A DNA stretch of 64,000 nucleotides, from assembly GCF_964340395.1 (NCBI RefSeq), contig NC_135553.1, positions 17,162,501 to 17,226,500 on the forward strand. Direction: 5' to 3'. The first letter of the stretch is position 1. Each line of letters opens with the position of its first letter. The notes under the pieces were generated by a model. The model made no database searches. It saw nothing but the letters and a program-made list of their open reading frames with translations, and was not told the DNA's origin. Of the stretch, positions 15,201 to 23,600 are shown one piece after another. This DNA is from Glandiceps talaboti. Lineage: Eukaryota > Hemichordata > Enteropneusta > Spengelidae. A program made the translations under genes and the position numbers.

Positions 15201-17396
15201 GGTGACTTGTCATTCAGGTGAAGGTGGGAAAGGTTAAAGGTCATGAAATCTGAAGGAACATTAGTACATTGATGATGTATTTCATTTTGTGATGCCATCA
15301 TATATTTGTTGACTTGACATCTCTTACCTTGCATATAGTGAAGTGACTTCAGTAGACTGGGTACATGACCTCTTGCTAGGGCAAATGACAACAACACATG
15401 AATGCCTTCAGGTGAAACTTTACCATTGGAGTCCCTGCAATATGTTTAAAGATATGTGTTCAGTTTGAGTTTAAGAATAATGGGTTAATTACAAGATTAG
15501 CTTGATAGGCCCCATATAATAATAATGGGAATTTTATAATGCGCCTTTTCTCCTGAGAGCTCAAGGCGCTCTCAATTATTACCTCTGGCATGGATCAATG
15601 GTGACACTATGACCCTTTATACTTCAACTCCCTTGGGAGTATACAATCCATTGCGCCGCCTCTAAAAGCACATAGGATTAAAGCATTCACATTGCAACAT
15701 CTATCCTACCAGGTCCCACATTATACAGCTGTGTTGACTGAGGCACAGTCGTGGTTCAAATCTTGCCCAAAGACTTTAGTCATTCAGAAACAAACAACAG
15801 CAATGGGGCCCGAACCTGCAACCTGCAGATTCCAAGCCAGCCATGCTAACTATTCACACATCATGACTCCATATATCTGTCCAATAGTGATCCAAATTTG
15901 CCTTGAAAGCAAACATCATGTCAACATGTATACATTTATAGAATCAAGATAATTAAATGGTTAGAGTGGTTGGCTTGAATCTACAAGTTGCTGGTTCATG
16001 TCTTGCCACTTGTTCTGAATGACTTACAGTTCTTCGGTAAAATTTGATCCACAATGTTTGCAAGTCAACCAAGTTTTTAATTGGGGACCTGGTAAGACAG
16101 AGTTACTACATCAATGCTTTAATCCTATCTGCTTACAAAAGCTGCTATGGCCTGTATGTTCTCCAGGAAGTTGAAGAAGTATAAATGGCTGTTGCGCCAC
16201 TGTAGGACTGTGTCAAGAGTAATATTGTAAGGCACTTTACTATAACAAATTATACTTATCGATATAAGACATCGACTTACAATGATACTGTATACAAGAA
16301 TCTCTCAATCTCATCCAATACCGGTGGTGTCAAGAAAGATGGTCTTTCAGACGAGGCCGATGATAATGATAGAGGTGGCATATGAGATAAGGCTGATCTG
16401 AAATCACAAATAAAACACTTCAGATAGTTACATTATGTATGCAGTAATTGATTCCAAAAACTGACTGACTAGTTATGAACCATAGTGGGCTTCTACAAGG
16501 GGATAGTTTCAAATTTACAAAACCACAGTGGGTTTCCGCAAAGATATATAGTTACACAACCACAGCGGGCTTCCACAAGGAAACAAACAAAAGAACACAA
16601 CTGAAGTAGAAGCTTGTGATTTAGAAGCAAAAAGACTAAGATATGAAGCTGAATTGATAACAAAATCCAAACTTACTAAACTCCAAATTTACTTTATATG
16701 TTCAATGAAGGACATTCTGAGTTGGGGAGGGGGGCATAAGAATGGCAGCTGTGGCTATAGAGACTAGCACAGAGAGATACTGTATAACCATCTATGTTGT
16801 ACGTTCAATGATGGAAGTTCTGAGTTGGGGAAGTGGGGACATTCTGAGTTGTGATGGGGGGGAGCATAGGAATGACAGCTGTGGCTTAGAGGCTAGCACA
16901 GAGAGATACTACTACCTACCTTGTATGTTCAATGATGGAAGTTCTGAGTTGAGGGGCCATGGGAATGGCAGCCGTGGCAGTAGAAGCCAACACTGACAGA
17001 TACCAGACAGCTGAAGCATCGCAAACACTAATACCACCACTTTGGACCATTCTGTTGGCACAAAATGTACAAGGATAAACAAATTTGGGAACTGAATGAG
17101 ATCAACAGAAAGAAATAAGTAGCTTGATAGACACATCACAGTTTACCTCTTTATACAGCTGGTATACATGTATAACAAAGTTCTAAAAGTGTAAGGTGCT
17201 TTCTAAGTGTCACATGTTTGCCAAAGTGTACACACCTCATCTTAAAATTTTGGACTTTACATTTCCTGGTGTGTATATTAGTTAATAACAAAGAAGGTGC
17301 AAAAAAAATTTACATCCTCTCCTTCTCCTTCTGTTTCCCCCTCCCTCCCTCCCTCCCTCCCTCGCTCTCTTTCACACATACATATATTGCATGTAT

Positions 17397-17469
<73 letters not shown>

Positions 17470-17569
17470 CATGCATGCATGTACACGCACACACATGCAT
17501 ACACACATACACACACAAACATGCATGCACACACACACACATACACACACACAACAATCATAGCACCCT

Positions 17570-17607
<38 letters not shown>

Positions 17608-20600
17608 CATAGCACCCTACCATTCACTACACGCTGTCATTTCTGATTAAAGCTCTTTGTATTTTCTGATTTCACCTTTAAGTGATGTTTCAAAATACAA
17701 ACTAACCTGTATCCAATTGTCTTAAATCCATGAATTCTGGTATCACAACCATCGCTATGGCAACGTTTGATGTTGATCTGGACATATGGGTAGGTGAGTT
17801 TGGCATTTTCTATCAATAGCACATCTCCAGTGACATTGCTGATGAAGAAATCATAACAAGACAAATGGTCAATTAATTTAGTGACTAATACAATTGTGTC
17901 TTGTATGAAAGATACAAGGAACAAATAAAATTCATCATGCTACTAAGATGTGGCACCAAATCATCAAAACCACATTAAATATTAAAGAAAAGGTGAGAAT
18001 GAATGTTCATGGACTCTGGGTATATGTAATTAGTAATGACAATTTCTACTCAAAAAATTTCTTGGAAGCAAATTCCATATTTTCGCTGACGACTCGTCAG
18101 CATTGTCAGGGATGTACTGCAATGGCCTAATAAGAACCATTTTTAAAAATAGTGTCATCCTAACATGTTGATATTTAAATTTATCAATGGACATTGATAT
18201 CTACAGTAACACTCAGTAGACTAATCATATCCATTATATATAATGTAGATCTACAAAATGTCAAATTTACCAGCCATGAAAAGAATGGTTTTATCAACAG
18301 GAAGCCCCAGGCAGTGTTTTAGTTGTGTATACAGACTTCCATTGTAATTTTAGTAATAATGTTGGCTAGTTTGTGTCTGTCTTATTTTAAAGTCTTAGTT
18401 GAAAGGGATCTCTCCTATGTCATATCTCATATACATACCAAGGTATTCTGACTTCTTTAATTTCTACCAGTACTGTGGGAACTTTGCCTACAGAGACAGA
18501 TACCAACTGTGGCATATAGCTCTGATCAACACTTGCAACATTGATGGAGAGTTGTTTCAAAACTACGTTACTCTTCATACGAAGTCTGACCCAGTGGGAC
18601 CTGGCAGATCCATCAGATTGCCAATATGAAGCTGGGTCACCATTGGACAGTCTGGGATGAGAAAAAACAAAGTGTCATCATAAACTGGATTTGGTAAAGA
18701 ACTTTCTGCACTTCAAAGATGCTACACAGAGTTATCAAAACTTCATGAACATGAAAATGAACTTTCTATTCTTACAATGAAAACACCACACAGAACTTTG
18801 TGCTTCTACAATATCACACAGAACTTTGTGCTTCTAAAATATCGCACAGAAATTTGTGCTTCTAAAATATCACTCAGAACTTTGTGCTTCTAAAATATCG
18901 CACAGAAATTTGTGCTTCTAAAATATCACTCAGAACTTTGTGCTTCTAAAACAGCACACAGAACTTTCAATGCAGCAATTTCTAAGGGAACAAAAGTTGT
19001 CAATAATACGAACTGTCAACAATATCTAAAAAGTTTTTGATGCCAATTTATATTGCTGCACAGCTTAATGAGTCAAGATTGGTTTTGAGCTAAGATATAC
19101 GTGTTTACATATCTGATGATCAGATGGAAATAGAGCCTACCTGAGAACATCTCCTTTATTGGTCGATACTTCTACTGATCTGTAACATCTATGGATGACT
19201 TTCACTTCCTCCCCACTGTTTATAATACTAGTAGTTTCTTGTCTGTCATGAACTGTGTGTATACAAATAAAGATTACACCGATAAACTTTCTACTTAGAT
19301 TGATCAGCATTGATCAAAGTTCTTACAGACACAGTGCAAGACAAAATACTAGATGTATGAAAGTCTGTCATGAACTGTGTGTACAAATAAAGATTACACA
19401 GATCACTTTTCATCTAGATAATTTATGATTGAATTTTTTACAAACTCAAGACATGTCAAATACAGAAAATTGAATGTTGAACTTTGTGGAAACAAATATG
19501 TCCTTTGGAGTTGAAGACTGACTCTATCTTGGAAGCAGCATGAGTCAGTAAGAAATGTAACTGTTATATGACCAGTAACTTTCTTGCAAGAGCGCGCTGT
19601 AAGTAACTAAACAAGTTGGTCATTGAATACAACCCTTGCAACAGTTGTCTAGAAATGAACATTGTTTTATCAGTGGTTGACAATTAAAACTGGCTTTGAA
19701 AGTGTCAAAAAATCTTCTCTTTTCACACTATCAAACTGACATACATTGGTACAAAATAACATTGGGTGCATGATATACGGTATATACCATATGACTAACT
19801 TCCATAGACTTAAACAAACTGATAAAAGCATCTCATGAATCTATATCTGAGGCACCTGCTATTGTTTTTGTATGCTCAATGTATGTCAGTTTGAGAGTGT
19901 GATAAGGAGCCAGCTTTTCAGTACCTTCAAAGTCAGTTTTAATTGACTGTCTACCACTGATAAAACAACGTTCTGATCAGATGCATTTCTAAATAACTGT
20001 TGCAAGGGTTGTAATTCACTTTGAAACTAACCACCTTTGAGGCATCAAATGTACTAGTCTGGGATTGCATCTTTGAATATCGTCATTATACTTGCATGTG
20101 CAAATTTCAGCCTCAAATCATATTGTGCACACAACCCTATCACAGTAACAAATAAAAACTTCTACTCAAAGGAGAAAAAATGGGTGGAAGCGAATCCAAA
20201 GATTGTGGACTCTGTGAGTAGAAATTTTCATTTGTATCTATGAACCCAACGTCAATCAACACTAATGCTTGACTTATGACAGCAATCTCCAAGTTTTCTG
20301 TAAAACGAATATCCATAGACTGAAGATGTATGTTTCCATGTGTGGAGGTGAAGAGAGCACCCACATGATGAATATTTTACTCTAGTCTGTTTATATGATA
20401 CCTTGTATGAAACTAAAATATTTCAATATGAATGCAATTCTACAACTTTTACCTGTTTCTCTAAGCTTTTTTAGATGTGTCTTTAAAACAGATAGTCTCA
20501 TGGAAGATATATTATTGAAGCCATCAAGCAATGGAAAAGGCAGGCAAGTACTTGGAGCTCGATTTCGCAGCAGGTACTGAAAAAATAAATCAAGAATGAT

Positions 20601-23600
20601 AAAACTAGATGCACTATTATTGCTATGAAGACAAATATGCTATGGTTGAACCTACTAAGGGATAACAGTTTGGGTCAAGAGAATTGTGTGCATGTACTAG
20701 TAGTTCAAATCTTTCCCTTCATGGGATATAGTACTTTGAGCCTCCTCCATCTGGTGTAATCACCTCAACTTGAGATGAACCATTCTGGTTTATGCAATGT
20801 AATAGTTACACTGTTATTATTCAAGTCTAGTCAAAATTACACATATGTCAGAGTATGCCCACTGGCAAACATAGGAATCTAAAACACGCACTCCAGTATC
20901 AATTATTCTTGCCTGACTTCAATCTACTTTTTCTGTCTATGATTATTATACAATGATTTATCAGAGTTTCGATATCCCACACACTTGTTTTGACTGTGGT
21001 GCAAACTTGAACTTGAACTTCCTAACACATGTAGTAACTTGTGATGAATATTAAGTACCTAACTATAAGAACACAGTAAACATATCAAACTACATAAACA
21101 AGAACACCCCCAAACCCACCCACCCATCCACCCACCAACCCCAGCAACCTCCACCACCACCACCACTCATAGATTGAGACAACTCTTTTTACTAACTTCT
21201 CTATATTACCTCATAAACATTACATCATAAAGTTACTATACCTTTAGTAATTTCTTGCCATGCTGGCCAGATACATGATTCTTGGGTGAGTACACATCCA
21301 CAAGTCCTATAGCAATAGAAATACAATTACATGAATCATTTCAACTTTATGTGTTTTCTATTTGTTATGTCACCTACATTTCATTCTTACAGGCCAGAAT
21401 CACATATGTTCTTGGAGAAACAATTAAAAATAAGGGGGACTGGGCACGGTCTTGTTGCAAGGTAGACATGTCGCATATTCACTTTTTTTGGATGCAACTT
21501 GTACAAAACCTAATAGTATACATTATAAAGACAAGTTACCTGGTATGAGTGAACAACCCTGCAGTGTTCTGATGACAAAATTGAGTTCTCCTTGTAAATT
21601 AGCACCATTTGATGACTTGAGTGCATCTAACATAGTTTGTACATCAGCTGTCCCATCACCTTCAGTGTCAAATTGATTAAATGCCTACAACACAATTACA
21701 TCATATAATAGTAATCAGATATTAGTTCCTATACAATCATATTGCAGAGACTATACAGCACAGATGCAGTTTAAATGACATTGTGAACTTGAGATCTGAA
21801 CAGATATACAAGATCTAAGCAGGCATACACCACTGAGTTACATCACAGTTAGGATTCTCACATCAAATATCTATCATGCATATATAGGTTATCTGTACAT
21901 TTCTTCAGGGCAAGTGTGTCAGATTGCAGTGAAGACAAACCAGCTGTGTCACTAAAAGTCACTAAAACTACATTTTACACAAATTCTTTACCACAATCTT
22001 CACAAAACACAAATCTTTAATATAGCAAAAATTATATTTGGTATTGGTACAATTCATTTTCAAAAGTTGTATGTCTAATATTGGATTACTTGGCAAATGT
22101 GATGTATAAACTATAAGGTATTCACAGATGGGCTTAACCTTATTCAATTATAAATTCATACCTGATTTATACATAATTGTTCAGATGCAAAATGACATAC
22201 CTACCTACTGGACTTGAATCCAACCTATATAACTACACACATAAATGTTCAATTTTGGTTTATTGTGCACACACACACACATGCATGCACACACTCACAC
22301 ATACATGCCTGTGCACACACACGCACACACACACACACGCACGCACGCACGCACGCACGCACGCACGAGTAGAATAAGTAGAATTTGATACTTACATCAA
22401 TACATTCTTCTCGTCCAACTGAACGATTCATAAGAAAATCACAGAACTGTGTCAAAGAAATGGTTTCCTGTGAAAAATAAACATGAAACAGTTTTGATAT
22501 TAGAATTCAAGGAAAATAGGGAAAAAAATACTTGTCACAATCATACCCAGAAACAGCAAATACCAGGTTCCTCCTTTTCCCACCATACTGTCTAGTCACC
22601 AAATTTGTTATCAACAACTCTTACATTTAGACTGTAAAAGACATCATGCATGTTGTTCAGCCCTATCAAGCTTCCAAATCATGACTTTACTAACATGCCC
22701 AATATCCTGTACAGTCCAGCCAGATATCATCATGCGTAATTCAAGTTGAGGCATGACATAAATCTTTTGATCTAGTAGGCACAGACCGGCAGTTGAAAAC
22801 AGAAATGAGTGCTGGCTGTACCTTAATACAGACTACCCTTACACCAATGTAGCATTTACAGACTAATAATGAATGGTTTACACTTAGTGAATACCTCATT
22901 TCTTGTTTGTCTGTCTTCTAGCCATCGTACTAAATGACTATGATGTTGTTGAACTACATTCTCAGGTAACTCATCCCTGCAATAAAGAACAATTCACTTT
23001 TTTAAAGTCCATTGTCAGATTATAAAGAAGGAAAAGAATTGTCTTACAGAGCTCTACAAAAAGTTGATCAGGAACTAAGAAAGTGATAAGAAATCATAAA
23101 TGTGAGAACTGGGATTTAAACACTGGGGTATAAGGGATGATTGCACAATGTCACACAAGCTCAATAAACGAACTTTGTTCATTTAGGGGTTGATGGGGTC
23201 TGGCATCAATGAGACAGCGCTGCTGAACTTCATCTTCATACTTCTAACCAAATTTCAAAAACTTTCTCACTTTAAATGGTAGGTTCTGTATTTACTACTG
23301 AGATGTTGATAGGTTGATTAAAATTTACTTCTAAGTTCTTGAGTGATATACAGTGCTGTGTTTCCAGTAGTATTTTAATGTGTTTACCATCATGTTTTTA
23401 CATCACATCAATCATTGTGGTGTGACCGCTGCAATTTTCATCATGGTTTACATCATATATAAATGTGTCGATGTTGCACTTGTAAACGTTCGTTTAAGGG
23501 AAGGGGAGGGTGTTTTGTCCTAAATGACCGAAGTTCATATACTGAGCTTGTGCGACATTGTGCGATCATCCCTAAGGAAACAGTACTTACATGCCATTTA

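Noticed and set aside
17218-17646. Overlapping His/Thr- or Val/Cys-rich open frames
   Set aside because: They translate CA, CCCT and CAA microsatellites in an intron.
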